In this document: in pieces, positions 11,601 through 26,600 of the stretch | Position numbering within the stretch: the first letter of the stretch is position 1 | Layout: each line of letters starts with the position of its first letter | From: Lycorma delicatula | Taxonomy: Eukaryota; Arthropoda; Insecta; Hemiptera; Fulgoridae | Direction: 5' to 3' | Assembly: GCF_047948215.1 (NCBI RefSeq) | Contig: NC_134455.1 | Coordinates: 299,760,647 to 299,824,646 of the forward strand | Length of the DNA stretch: 64,000 bases | Program-made: the position numbers and the translations under genes | Notes under the pieces: generated by a model | Seen by the model: only the letters and a program-made list of their open reading frames with translations | What the model was told of the DNA's origin: nothing | Databases searched by the model: none

Positions 11601-14600
11601 CATCTTTTCAATATTCATGGAAATTTTATTTGTATAATTTGAATGTGAACAATTGTTCTATTTTATATATACATATATAAACAGAATCCTTTTAATTTAT
11701 TTCTACATACTAATTACTACACCAGCACTTCTAGATGCAAAATTGTTGATATCCTTCCACAATATTTTTTTAAAAACAAAAAATTAATATTTTAGCATGT
11801 TAAATAAAGCAATGCTTGATAGCTGAGTCAACAGAAACTTAAAATGGTCTTAACCTCGAAAAAATAAATTATTGAAACGGGTTCGGAAAAGTATGTACAA
11901 TAAAAGTGTGCTCTAGCGGACATAAGCGAATAACTACTTAATTAATTTATTAACAAATTAAAGAAAATTATATTGTAAAATTCGATAGGGCCCTTAGCTT
12001 TGCTCGTAAAAAAACGTTCCGGGAGGTTTTTTTATGCGAAATTTCCTCATTTATTTATTGGTACTTTTTATTTTTACACGTGATTAAAAATATAGCCGCT
12101 ATTGGCGAAAAACTAAAAAAAAGTCCTTAATCTGTTAATTAACAAATTAACATGTCCGCTAGTGCACACTTATTCTGTATATTTTTCGGAATCCATTCCA
12201 ATCATTTATTTGCTGTAGTAAATTTTTCGAGGTTAAAATCTCTAATGACTCAGCTATGAAACAATTTGAACCGAGTACCTTCCTGAATGAAAAAGCAGGA
12301 AGTACTATCATTCGTCACACGGAAGTCGAATTAGCAAACATGAATAATAACCTTAAAGATATTGGAAATTTTTTTACTCAGTTTTTTTTTTACTTTATTT
12401 GTAACTTCAAGGAGAATCTTACATGATTTTTTTCAAATAAAAGTCAAAATCAGCTTATGCTTGTTTATTCTACCGGTTTTCTGGCGTGCTATTAAATTTT
12501 AATTATTCATTATTGTAACTTTTAATATTGACTACTAATACTTCGTTATGAATTATAATATCAATTTTTATCTGTTCTTAGTTCCTCTCTCTCTTTTTTT
12601 TTAATAGGTTGTTAATTTATGTTTATCTTTTTTTGATAACTATAACTTATATTATTCATTATCATATGGGTTTACAATTTTTTTTTTATAAATTAAATTG
12701 TTAAAGATAATACCCTAGTGCTACCTATCATAATAAATATTATTATGCAGTAAGAAAACAATGCGGTTTCCCGTATTGATAAGAATTCGACCGCATTAAA
12801 ATACGGTGGAATGATGAACCCTTACTACAACCACATCCTGTACTGTCTGATTTGTTCAAATGTTCTTGACAACCTGAATACTCTTTAAATATTATAGAAT
12901 CTTTACTATATATAGACGGGGTTTGAATAGGAAGTGCTAAATGGCTTACTTTGTATTGTTAGACTATACTATTCTACTTCCTTCATATTCTATATTGCAG
13001 TAGATAAATTGGTAGAATGTACTAACTACAAGTAAGTCTAGTCTGCTATTTATAGTTCATAGTCTAGATAGAAAAAAAATCATCGACCACAATTTTAATC
13101 CTTAATGAGCAATTAGGTAGCCCTATTAGAACCGTAAAAATTACCATTTATTCGTAAAATTTTAATTGCTTCATATTATAATAAAATTTGATAATCAAAT
13201 ATTAATAATTTAATCAATATTTTCGTTATTAAAATTTTGATTTCAGTACATGATGACTTCCTTCCTCATTTTATTTCGGATAAAAAAATCCTATAATTAG
13301 TTTGTAATTTCCTTCGAGTTGTGTTTTCCTTAGTAAATATTGTTTACAGATTAGTATTTTAAATCTAAATAGTAAACAGCTCTCTTAGTACAGTTTTTTT
13401 AAACAAAATTTGATTTTTTATTTCATCAGGAAGGTTTAGAATTCGAATCCTGTGTTTTACTCGCTTAAAAAATTTATTTTTTTATTTTCTCGCATAAGCT
13501 GAAAGTTTAACACAAAAGAAAAAAAAACAGTGTTTAATACTCCTCTGTATCTGTTACAAATTGATTTAATTATCTTTGTATGTTGTTTACCTATTGATAT
13601 AAATAACTTACATTTACAAAAAAGTATAAATGCATATAGTATGCTGATGTATTTAAAAATTAAAGCTTTTAAGGTAAGAAACGTCCACATCTAATCTCCA
13701 TGCTGCACGACATTTTATACAAAGTGTGTTTAAAAAAAAAAGAAATAATTTCAGGAAAAATTCTACTTTGAAAATAAATAATACAATTTATATAAATATT
13801 AGTTTAGACACACTTTGTTTCTGAGTTGCGGCTACACATTTATGTAGCACTGATTTCTGTTCCAGCATTATGTGTTTTTTGATGTAAAGAAAATAAAAAT
13901 AGGGTTCCAGAGCTGTCTCCAATATTTTCTTAGAAATCGTTGTACAGAATTCTTAAAAAATATTTTAGTAAAGGACATTTAAAACAATTAAAATTGAAGA
14001 AGTTTGACATTTGTTTAATAATATTTTTCATTAGAAAACAAAAAAGTGTTACTCAGATGATATGCATTCATTGTATTTTATTCAGTTCAGTAAGTTTGCA
14101 AAATAATTCAAAAGTAATAAAAAAAATTTATATTTTTTGATAAGCTGATTTTTTAAAAATTAATCTAGTTTTTTAATTTCCAATATGAAATAGTTTCTTT
14201 TTTTTACTTTTTTTGTTTTTATATGTAACTTTACTTTAAAGATCGTTATCAAAGTGGAATTTATTTATTATTATTTTTTTTTTTTAATTCAAGACAGTTA
14301 ATTTTGTTACAGTTTTTATTTATTTTGCAATACTAAAATGATTTTTGGATTAGTTATGAAATTTCTGTCACTTTTTGGCCTGTTTTGTTTTAAGTAAACA
14401 AGAATTTCGTACACTTTTTTTCTCTCATTTAACTTATATATATTTTCTCAGGATTGAATTTTCAGTAAAGTTATTCACAAAATTTTATTTATATATTAAC
14501 AATTTAACGAAATAAGTGTACTACTCGAAACGTAATGAAAACTTCAATTGTTTGAGCATTATAATAATTTTCTGGAAAAATACTACAAATATAATTTTAG

Positions 14601-17600
14601 GCTCATCTTTTTTATATTAAAATATATATAGATTTAAATATATATAAAATCTTCATTTTTACCATAATTATTGTTCCAAAAATATTAGAATTTAGGACAA
14701 TATTTTCGCTAGCTATAACTATAAAATAAAATATTTTCGGACCTATGCCTTTTTTATGAACCGTTTTTCATATTTTCACTACTGAAATTTATTGTGAATT
14801 TTTTTTTTTAAAGCATTATATCAAAACTTATAAAAAAAAGTATATTTTAAAAGTATATTTTTCTAATATTGGATTGATTAAGGATAGTATACACTTTACT
14901 AAACATAATTTAGATTTTTAGTGGTAATCGTGGAAATTATTGTGGCTGTTTCTTTTTGACAGCTATATGTAAAAGTAATAAAGTTTTGTATATTTGCGTG
15001 AGTATAACAATGATTTCAGTACTGTAGACCAATAAGGCACGATTTATTTTTTTCTACAACGTAGTTTAACTCGTAATATTCCAGTAACTGATAAATTAGC
15101 AGTTTCAAAAAAATATTTTTTTGATGATAATGATGATTCGCAAGACTATAATGATGACGATTGTGATAATATATGTATGAGTATAAATTAAGGATTGATA
15201 GATAAAACTGGGAGAGGGGAACAAGACCAACCGGGTCGTGGCCGGCCGGTGGAGTATGGTTTGTTTTCTGGTTTGTTACTATGGTTACCGAATGGCATCT
15301 GACAATACACGTGTCTCTAGGCAACTGACGATCCACAATAACTACCTACATCGCCTATTGATTGATTCTCTTACATTGTAATTTGTTATCGCTTCTACTC
15401 ATTTTTGAATTTAAAACCGGATTCTTAGAAATACATTATCTGATGAACATATTGTAATCCAATTTCCTGCAATTAATCAAAATATAATATATAACTCGTT
15501 TCTCTATTTATTACTTTGTTATCTATTATAAGACGTATAAAACCGCATTTATTATCTAAATATTGTTGCATACTGAAAGATCATCAATACTTATTAAATT
15601 CGTTATATGTTTGAATACGAGTATTTATTGATACAGTATCCCATCGATTTATTTTTGGTATATAAAATTTATTGCAAATAATTAAAATATTGAATCTTCA
15701 AATATAGTGGTCATGATGTGTTTTTATTTGGAATGTCTGTTAAAAGTAAACCATTTTTAATCAGAAATATATCAAAGCAAAGACGCATTAACAGTTTTTT
15801 TGTTCGGCTATCTAGAAGTGTTTCATAACCTGTCTGTTTTACAAAAATATATTCAGGGAAAAGTATTTATTCAGAATTGTCTAAATAAATCTATTTATTC
15901 TAAAAATAATTAACTTAAATTATGCCAATGTAATATTTATTAACTAGTACATTTATAAATAATTAATATAAAATAAAAAAGTGGTCAGAGAAAAAATATG
16001 CCTAAGTGCTAAATAAAAACATAGCTGGACCAGGAAGAAGTTTGTTTCTTCGTTCTAATTAGCCTATGTATTTATCATCCTGATACTGAAAAGTCATCAC
16101 TGTTGTCAATTATCATGATGTTCCTCTCTACTGCTAAAAGTCTGTGTTTTTTTATAAAGCCAACCAAAACAGATAAGTTTGGCTGTGGCAACAGAAATAA
16201 TCAGTTCCTTTTCCAAACCAACACACTTCCTGAAAGCTTACACTAAAGAAAATTATTTACATGTAATATTCTGCCAAATGGGAAGTCTCTTAAATCATTG
16301 TAGTTTCCAATCATTCCTATTCAATTCCTGCCCTTTGGTCTTCTTATTCCCTCCATTCTTTACTTTGTCCATCACTTTCAATTTTTTCCTTCTCTTTAAA
16401 TTGTTTCTTCAGGAGTAATTAATAATTCTTTCCCTTTCAGAACACATGCGATTTAGTTTGATTTCCTCCTTTGACTTACATATGTAGGATTGCTCTATCC
16501 TCAGCAATTCTGATAGGATCCATATATTTTATTTTCTCCATTTTACTCCATACCATTCAAAAAACTTTCAATTTCTCTTTTTCTCTCCTTCAGGATGTTT
16601 ATGTTCCAAATGCATAGAATCAAATTTTCTTCACCTCTAAATCCACATTGTTACATAATAATTATTTCTTCTTGTTTAAAGCTTTCTTTGCCTTTGTTAA
16701 TTCTTTTCTTAATCTTTAATTTACCCTCCATTTTTTCTTAGCTTTTCCCCTTCTCACTACTTCTTCAATTGATTCTTATTTCTCCTTTGATTATCTTAAC
16801 TATTGTGCTTTCTATATTTTTTATCCTCATAACTTATTTATTTTACCAATAATTTTATACTTTACCATTTCAAAATTTAACATATAAAAATAACGCTGCT
16901 CTAATGTAATGATTAACATTTTAAACACACCTACTTATAAGTTTATGTTTATTCAAGTTATCTGGAGACTATTTCTTTAATGAAATATAATAAAACAAGT
17001 GTGAGCTATGAAGATGCATTATTTAGAAATAAATGTATTATATAACTATTTAGTTTTTTTGTTTTACTTGTATGTGATTAAACTCCCATATGATTAAGAG
17101 GTTTCATCATCTGATTCCAACCTGAAATCATAAAATACAATATCCATCTAATTGATACAGTATACTGGATGATCATTTGAAAAGTTACCACAATTATTAT
17201 TCAACAGTCAATCAATTTTTTATTTTATTTGTACCAAATTACTTGTCATTCAAAGAGCCTTCTGACGAAGAGTGACATGCTATATCGTCTCATTTAAAAA
17301 AGATAAGTTTTCAATCCTTAAAAATTTAGAAAACTTTTGAGGGTAAAATTTGTGTTGGTAATTTTAAAAATAATTTTCTCAGTTTTAATCTACAGATTAT
17401 GATTATTTCACATGTTTTAAGAAGTTATATCACATAATTTTACAGTTATTTTTGTTGGGCTGAAATTTGAATGTTAAATAAAGAGCAATAATGAGAAGAA
17501 ATAAACTGGAAACCATCTCTTTCCTGATTTCTTTAATAATGAATGATATTTTTGTTAACATTTAGGATGTGTATGTTTTTATTGGGTGTATTTATATCAG

Positions 17601-20600
17601 GTCACCTAAAAACACTGCGGTTATGTTATTTATTGATATTTAATATTTAAGAAATTTATTATTATGCTTACTTAAATTATTAAGTCACTTGTAAAACAGA
17701 AAATACAGATATGTAAATTTTTGATTATCGTTTATAAAAAATTGATTTTGTAAAAATAATCTAATAAATAATTTTGTTAGTACACCCAAAAAACTAAGTA
17801 TAAAGATTACCCAGGGGAAAGATATATGCTTCTGCAGCTCCTTAAATTCCCCTATGATTTTAAATTCAAAAATAAACATTTTTATAGCATTTTCTATCAT
17901 CTTACCATATAATATTCTAACAAATAAAAAAAGTCTAATAGTACCCTTAACTAATTCACTTGCATTAATCCAAATTAGTTATAATTATCACAGAGACAGA
18001 TTACATTGTGTCCCACTAATCAGCTGAGATGTTAAAAGTTATCTCAGACCAACATGTTTGAAGTGTGTGTGCAATAGTAGTTGTTCAAATTTTTTTATTC
18101 AGGATACTGTATGTATATTTTAATTGGTTATTCATTTTACCAAAAATTAGTAAAAGGGATTTCATTATTCCAAGCAGAAATAAAAAACACAGGCTCTTAT
18201 AGATGTATGGTCTGTGTATCATTAAATTCATCTACATTTTAGAACATTATTTTTTTATCTGTTTTACAGGTATTAAATAAAAAAAACACCTGTAAATATA
18301 TGATATTTGATTAAATGTAATGTAAACACTGTATTTTATTGCTGTTTGTTTACTTCCTTGTACAAAGTAAAGGAAGAACTATCCATTTTGACCATCCCTG
18401 AATTAATTTTGACTAGTTTCAACATGAAATCTGTATGTACACATGTATTTCACATAACTCAACGATTAGCCGTAGGATGTTGAAATTTTGGATTTAGAAC
18501 TGCTATAACATTTAGTTGTGCACCTCGAATTTTGATTGCAATTGACTGAACCAAAAGTGTCCAGAAAAGCTCAAAGTCCAAAAAAAAATTGGATTTTGAA
18601 CTTTTTAACTACAGCAATAAGCCCTCATAAGCTTTTCATGATATATCATAAATGGTACTTATTTTCATTGGTATCTGAGTTATAGCCAAATGAAATCTTA
18701 ATTAATGAAATATTTGGATCTTACAAGGGTAAGGCACATCGATTCGAATCAGACTTAATCTCTTTTTTTTTTAGTTTAAGTATATTAATTTATTAATAAT
18801 TATTAATGTCTGATCGTAAAAAAAATTTACGATAAATAATTCAATAAACTTTTCATTTAAAAAAAAAATGTGTATGTATGTATGTATATATAAATATATA
18901 TATATGTATAAAATTCTATTATATAAAATGTGTATCTGTATTAATAGGCGTACAAGGAAGTCATGTGTTGTCCACATAAGATTTTTTTTAATAAGTATTT
19001 TGATAGGTTTTATTTTTATTTATTATTTCATAAATTTCTTTTTGTTTATTTTATTTTTGCTGTTAATGATCTAAAAATTTCAAGAAAGTTACAGGTGTGT
19101 TTTTTTAAAGTTTTTCTCTAATCAATACCTATGGAAACAATTGAATATGATGACATCGAATTTTCCTTAGGTGGATAAATAATAAAAATTACTTGGCTGA
19201 TAAAATATACCTTCAAATATACCTGATTAGAAGTTTATCATAATTCATGCTGGATGCTTGATAATGATGTAATCATGTCTGAATATGTACTTAATACTAA
19301 GCACCAGTCACTGATAGTCCGTAATTTATTATCTCATCCTATTTGAAATTGTTTTTTGTATATTATGTATTTTTTTTTTATAACAGCACTGTTGATAGAA
19401 GAATGACATTTTATAGTTAAAATACACTACAACATAAGAAAAGTGTTTGTTATTGTATATATACATATATAGAATGTGGGATAATTTGAGTCAATTGAAT
19501 TAATCTAACACAAATGCCATTAATATTTACTTTTATACAAGTTATTAATTTAATCACATTATAATGCACTACAAACCTAGACAGCATTGAAAAAGAAAGA
19601 GTTAGGTTAGTTATGGGATGGATGATTAGTTCCTTTCTCTTCAGAAATATATATCCACTAAATGATTGACCCAATACCTGTTCACAAACAAAACCAACAA
19701 TAAGTATTCATTCAAGCAACTCTTATTAATTATTCTATGTATAGTTTAAGAAATCTCTGAAACAAAATAAAATCACATTTAAAATACATTATAATTAGTT
19801 CATCAAAAAAAAAAAAAAATTAATATGAAACTTATAAATTTAAACAGCATTAATTTACTTACTCAAATGTAAGTAAATTTAACAAATAAGCAATTACTAT
19901 CTATGGAAACTTATCAAAACAACTTATACAAATCTCTTTGTATCTTTTGTTCAGGGGTTTGTCAATAAAATTAAATGTAAGTACATATAACACTTTCAGG
20001 TTAAACCTTTACGGGTCTATCTACCAGTTCCTCTAGTAGAAGGCAATATTGGATAGGAATGATTCTAAAAGGTTCATATCATAAGCCACTTTTCACGAAG
20101 AATTGCTGAGTATGTCCCATATAAAGTTTCAAGAATGTAGTTGTTCTGCTCTAAAGTCATCAGGGAAAACAAGAAATTAATTACACTGATCTACAATTGT
20201 GTTGCATGTGCCAAGAAGCATTGTGTTATATCATGGTGCAAATACACCTTTGTTGGGTCACTGATATTACTAGTATGTTTTAAAATGGAATTCTTTTGTC
20301 TAGAAAATAATTTTCCTAAAATACATTGTCCGATAAATACCTTCCTTTTCAATAGTTTGTATCATTCACTTAATACACTATATTGCAGTGCAATTTGGCT
20401 TCCTAAGAATTTCTTTGTAATATTCATCATCAAATTTAAAGAGATTTTCCAAATTTTATAATTTTTAGAGCTTAATTTTAAAATTATTCATATAAGAAAA
20501 TATTGTTGTCTGGTATAAGATGTATGAAATTCCTCTTTGTTTAAGTTTGGAGGAAGTCATTAAATTTTATGCAATAAATCAATACCTGACATTGACTTCT

Positions 20601-23600
20601 TGCATTCTGAGATGAATTAAAAGATGTTAGTTATACTCATCGTGTGTTATCTATCAACAGTCATGTAGTAACAACATTTTAAAAATTAAAAATAAATTAT
20701 CTCTGTAATAATTTTAGAAACTTTAGATAATAATTTTAACTTTAGAAATAATTTTAGAAATTTTGTATTAAAGAAACTTTTTTGAACAATTTTTAGGGTA
20801 AATCCTGTAAAATTAGAATATTTTTTAATCAGGAAAGATTCTTCATAGCTCAGCCTAAGATTATTCTCTCATAAGTTTTAACCTATCTATAATATTTTTA
20901 GATACAGATCAGTAGTAATTTCAGAAATTGGGTATTATTGATTATAATCCAAATCAAAGGTTTTTATCTTTAAAACATATAGAAAATTAAAAAAAATTAA
21001 TCACTCCACATGCGCGCGAGCAAGAGCACACTGTTATCATTCTTGTGGGATTACTCAACAAAAATGTTTCCTTCCTTACTCCTAAAATAGAAGGTTCACT
21101 GTTATTTCATTGATTAAAGTAACACAGAATGAAAGTAACAAATATAATACACTAACATAATTTTATTACATACAGTGCAATTAACACTAAAACTCTATAA
21201 CTGTGCTCTAATGAAATAATACTATATATTTGTAATCTATTAGTAATATTTCAAACATTATAGATTTGAAATATTTGTACTTTTCAGACCTGTTTTGAGG
21301 GACTTTGTTGTTAAAACATGTTTTTATAAGTACAATTTATTTACCTTCACTTTTATTTCAGTGTTGTTTATTTAGAATGAGCACCTACAGAAAAAAAAGA
21401 CTGACAGGATTTTCTGAGTTTCATCGTTCTAATTAAGAGCAAATAATTATTTATAATAGTGATGTGTTATGATAACTATATCTGATAAAACTATTTTAGT
21501 GTAGTATTGAAGTTTTAATTAAAGATAAGTGAAGATTTTATTACATCAATGTCTATGTATATTAGAAATATATATAAATAAAGTATACTGAATGCTCATT
21601 TGGTATATTTTTTGCTATTTTACAGAACCGTGTAATGTGGCCAGTCAAGGACTTAATGAAGGTGTTACAAAAAAAGAGACTGAAAAAGTAGAAAAAGAAC
21701 AAATCATTACGAGATCCAAAGAGATTGAATATAATCTAACCAAAGAGAGAAATATAAAAAATGAACTCGTTTCAACACCAAAGAATAATAAAAATCATAA
21801 AGAAATAACTTCAAAGACATCTTGCCCTACATCCCATTCTACTAATATTGATGATGATGATAATAAAAAGGACCTAGAAAAATATAGAGATGATATTGAA
21901 GAGATACAAGAAAAAGAAGATACATCAGAAGAAAGAACTTCACCTGAACCATCTGTAGATGTAATATTTATTTTTTATAATTTATAAATTTAGCATTTTT
22001 ATAAATCTAATTGACTTGAAGCTGTTTAGTTTTAGCATCAGAGATCTGATGCTGACAAGATTTAAACAAATAGCTGACTTATTTACTATTGTCAGATAAA
22101 ATTTGTTTCTTAAAATTATACTGTTAATTTATTATTTGATATAATTAAAAATACTACCTCAAAGAAAAACTGACCTTTTTTAACTCATTTATTTAAATTT
22201 TGATTATACAGATGTATTCATTAGGTAGACAGTATTTATTATAAAATTATAAAAAAATTGTTTATCTACCTTTTGGCAGAGTGGAAGCACCTCTGTCTTT
22301 CATCTACATGGGTTCTGGGTTTAAATCTAAAAATGAGTAATTATAATCAGGTCCTTCCCTTGTGTTTCTGAATAAATAAGAAAGTAACAAAAGCAACAAT
22401 ACTTCTTAATATTCTTCTACACTTACACAATCACCTTACCTGGAGTTTGCTGTGGTATCCATTATTGTGGGTTTTATATAGGCCCAGTAAAAATTACTAC
22501 TACAAATTTTCAAGCTATTAATATAAATTTTTTTAAACTGTGAAGATTTGAAAAGTTTTAAATCTCATCTCAAAAAATGAAAGAGATGCATGAAAAAAAA
22601 AATAAGTAGATAAAAACAACACTAACTAATCTAATAAAGCAACATTATAAATCTTGTTGGTTTAATTTTTTCCCACAATTTTTTATTTTTCATTAAACTA
22701 TTTTAAGTGAGAGAATAACAAGATTAAGAACATTTTGCAGCAGGGTAAGACAGTTCCTTGGATCAAAATTTTAACACTTTTTTACATGGAATATTATTAT
22801 ATTACAATAATGTATTATACAATGTGTTCATGCCCATGCTGTTAAAATATATTGGCATTTTTTTCTATTTTTTTTTGTTCTTACAGGAGTTTTTTTTATT
22901 TATAAAATGCATTGCAAATGATAAAATGAGAAAACAAAGTAGTCAAGGAATTCAGGGAACACTACACAAAATTTCTCATTATGATAAGGGACTGGTCATG
23001 CATTTTGATTCTTTTTCTTAAAAGAATTAATAATTAGTGTTTACTTTTTATCTTCATAGCAGCTGTTATGTTTAAATGCATTTAAATGTTCTTCCCCACA
23101 TTATAACTACAATTTATTTAGCAAGTCCTCTTGAATTAGATGTATTGTTACTGGCGTTTTGAAAGCTGAAACGTTTTTCTAAAATATTTTCAGTGTTGTG
23201 TTGAAGAACAAAGAAATTACTTTATGTGACATAATTATTTCTAGTCTTTCAATTTGGAAGAGACAGTTTGAGGTGTAGTCTAGTAGGGACTAGACTAGAT
23301 TTATTTGTGTATTTCCAATTCCTCATTACTATTTCCCAAGCCACCATTTAGTTGGTAGGTTCTAATTAACAGCTTAACCTTAAATAACAATTATATAATG
23401 TTTGAAGTTATATAAGTAATGTTGCAGCTACTAATGAATCCCACTTTATGAAAGCTATGCAAAATATTTTGAGGCTTAACTAGTAAATTGTGATTCAGTC
23501 ATATAATCAATCATGTACTGAAAAAAATATTGATATAAACAATAATTATATTTTTCTTCTCAATACAATAGTCATACAAAAATTTTGACAGTGTTCGGAA

Positions 23601-26600
23601 CCACACACAGTTTAAATAATTAGTATGGTTTAGTTTAGTAATTATTTATTTCTAATCTTGCCACAGTCAAGTTAAAAATTTAAATAGAGTTCTTATAAAT
23701 TAAAAAAATCACATTCTTCAAAAGCAGTTATAATGTATAACTCTTATATAGTTATCATTTAAAAGTTAAAAGAACGGATTTGTGGAAGAATACTAGATTA
23801 CCTTTTATACCTTTTTAATTGAGTATTCTTTCTGAATGTTTTATTAATGGTGTTAATTTGTGATTGACTTCATTAGTTTTATTTAATTTTGTTTTTCTAG
23901 CTGTGACAAAGTAACTACTATCTCTCTTTAAATTTTGTTTTTATTGATATAAATAACATGAAAATCAAGTTAAAAATCTAATTAAACAAAAACAAAGAAA
24001 AAGAAATTGGGAAAGTTACATTAGTAGTAGTAGTTACATTACATCACTTCAGTAGTAGTGATTTTCTTCCATAGAATAGATTGTTTATTGTGATCAATAC
24101 TTATACTTTTGAGTACTAACACTTACGTTTGACTATATTTAATCTTGAACATGAAAAATTAAATCAAATTAAATTATGACAAAAGATTTTTTAAAAAAGT
24201 TTTACATTTAAAAAAAATGCCCAGCAGTTTAAATTTGTGGAAATTAAACTGCTGTATAAAATTCTCTTTATAATTATTAAAACTTATAAAATAATTAATG
24301 ACTTCATTAAGGCCATATTTGAGTTTTAAAATTAAAACCTATTAAATGGAGAACTAGAAAACTTTAATAACTACAAAATTTCTTTCCAGAAAATTCATGG
24401 ATGATGTAAAACTTTTTACATAATTATTTAAGGATACTCTTGGTCTGTCATGACAGGCAGTTTTTAATATTCTTTAGGATTGCCATTCCCTTTCAATACA
24501 GTTATTTTAAAACAAATTCAAACCGCAAACTTAATGATTTTCGAAGGATGTTTGTAGTTAATTAGTGGGACTTTTTCTGTGGAGTTACCAGTAGCACTAT
24601 TATATTATTAATTCTTTAAAAACCATTGTTTTTATTTAGCCCAAAAAGGAAACCTTTAGATATGTAATTAAATGATAGATTCTATGATTTTGTAATAAAT
24701 GATAGATAAATTTGACAATATTTTTTATGAACAAATTTAAGATAATTTAAAGCTATCCTACAATTTATATTAACTGAATTTACTAACCTTTTTAATAAAG
24801 GAACTAATAACAATAAACAGTGGCGGCAGGTAGCTAAAATTAGTGAGGTGCTGCTCCAGAAAATTTTTTTCTGGGCCTTTTCAAGGCCATAGTTAAATTT
24901 TTCTTTAAAATAAAAGAACCGAAAAAAGAATCAAATAGAATAGTTGGAAGCAGAATAATAATCTAATTCTACACTTTATCACATTCAAGAATATAGCACA
25001 TGGTTTTTAAGGATATTGTGCTTAAAAACCGTATTCAGTTTAACCGAATAAATAATAAAATGTCAATACAGATAATATGTTTTAGTATTATTAGATAATA
25101 ACATTAACCCACCTAGTCCAGTGGTAAACGCGTCTTCCTGAATCAGCTGATCTGGAAGTCAAAATTTCCAGCGTTCAAGTCCTAGTAAAGGCAGTTATTT
25201 TTATACGGATTTGAATACTAGATTGTGGATACCGGTGTTCTTTGGTGGTTGGGTTTCAATTAATCACTCATCTCAGGAATGGTCGAACTGGTACTGTAAA
25301 AGACTACACTTTATTTACACTTATACATATCATCCTCTGAAGTAATACCTGAACAGTAATTCCCAGAGGCTAAACAGGAAAAAAAGATAATAGCATAATA
25401 AAATGTCTGCTTAAAAACAGGTGCTTAATTTAAATTTCTATGTACAGAAACAAATACATAATTAGTTTTTTACTAATTCCTTCTCTTTCACCCTTCCAGC
25501 GTGTTTTTTGACAGATTTATTAATCAAAGAGCCCTTGCTTTCCACTATCTTCTGATCACTACTGAAAAAACACCTAAACCACTTTCATATTCCTTCCACC
25601 AACTAAACTAGAAAAGGGAATGAACAAGGAATGTTCCATACAGATATGGAGTGAAAACAAAATACCTTCCATCAGCACTGGCTCCAACAGTGCCAGGGTC
25701 AGCTCTGTAGGAGCGACAGTGCTCTCTCTCCTTCACAGCCTTGCATGCAGCTCCCTATGTGCGCATGTGCACAACCCCAAACACCACACTGCTGGATCAG
25801 TTCTATTCAAAGATTTTTGTGTCTTCATAAATTTGGGGATGGCTACTGACATTAAGTTTATGGATTATATATGGTACAAGTATAAAAAAAAAAACGACAT
25901 ATATTAAATGTTATCAATAATCTCAAGTGGAAATAGGTGGTGCTGCAGTTCCACAGTGTTTATACGCCTTTTGGTGTCTAAGCTGTTCTACTCTGTTGAC
26001 GAGTTCATGGATGGCTGCTGGGATAATTAATCAAAATTTTATTAGGACAGAGCCTATGTCAAAAGATGTGAATTGTGCATGAATGATATGTTTTATATCC
26101 TTGAATGGGGCGACTAAATGGATAGAAAGGACTTTAAAATTTAATAATTTTTAATCAGTTCTGTAGACTTTTAACCACATTTTCTAGTTGTTGAATGTTG
26201 ACGATTGTGATGCAATTTTGTATTTTTTTACACAATAAAAAATTATTATTATTATTATTATTATTATAGCTGCCATTTACAATAATGCTACTAGTAACTC
26301 CACTGTTGAAGGTACTGCTAATTTGTTCTAAAAGATCTTTTGGAAGATCAATTTCAATATAATTTAAAAGTGAATGGTTAGTAATTTTTAATAATTATGT
26401 GTTATCGCATTTCATTATGGTGTTCAATTAATAAAACTTTTACTAAAGAACATTCAAATTATATTAAAATTGTTCTTGCAAAGGACTTTTTGAATTTAAA
26501 TTTTCTTATTTCAGATTCATTTAAACTCGCATAAAACTTTTAAACACTTTGTCATTCGTGTGGTACAGAATAATTATCAAAGTAATTGTATCTGTACAAT

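Larger units (their letters stand above)
8679..21625 (+). other. 12.9-kb intron 1 of pebbled/RREB1
   Basis: Long AT-rich intron flanked by GTAAGT and TTTTACAG. It holds a minus-strand SINE (about 10.75-10.92 kb), a foldback MITE (11822-12254), a GC-rich X-box block (15.2-15.35 kb), a decayed LINE (16.2-16.9 kb), a terminal-inverted-repeat element (18352-18961), hairpins and microsatellites (for example AT repeats near 11245-11268). No further coding exon is recognisable. Large first introns in developmental regulators often carry enhancers, which is a general expectation and not shown here. Confidence 0.7.

Noticed and set aside
15016..15336. 106-codon minus-strand ORF as a gene
   Set aside because: The C-terminal half is AT-rich, random-looking sequence and no domain is recognisable. 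Only the GC-rich patch within it is of interest.
18771..19074. Tyr/Ile-rich ORFs around 18.9 kb
   Set aside because: They are translations of a GTAT/TATA microsatellite.
24834..24990. hAT-type transposon
   Set aside because: A CAGTGGCGG-like left end is visible, but no matching right end or target duplication was found, so it is not listed as an element.
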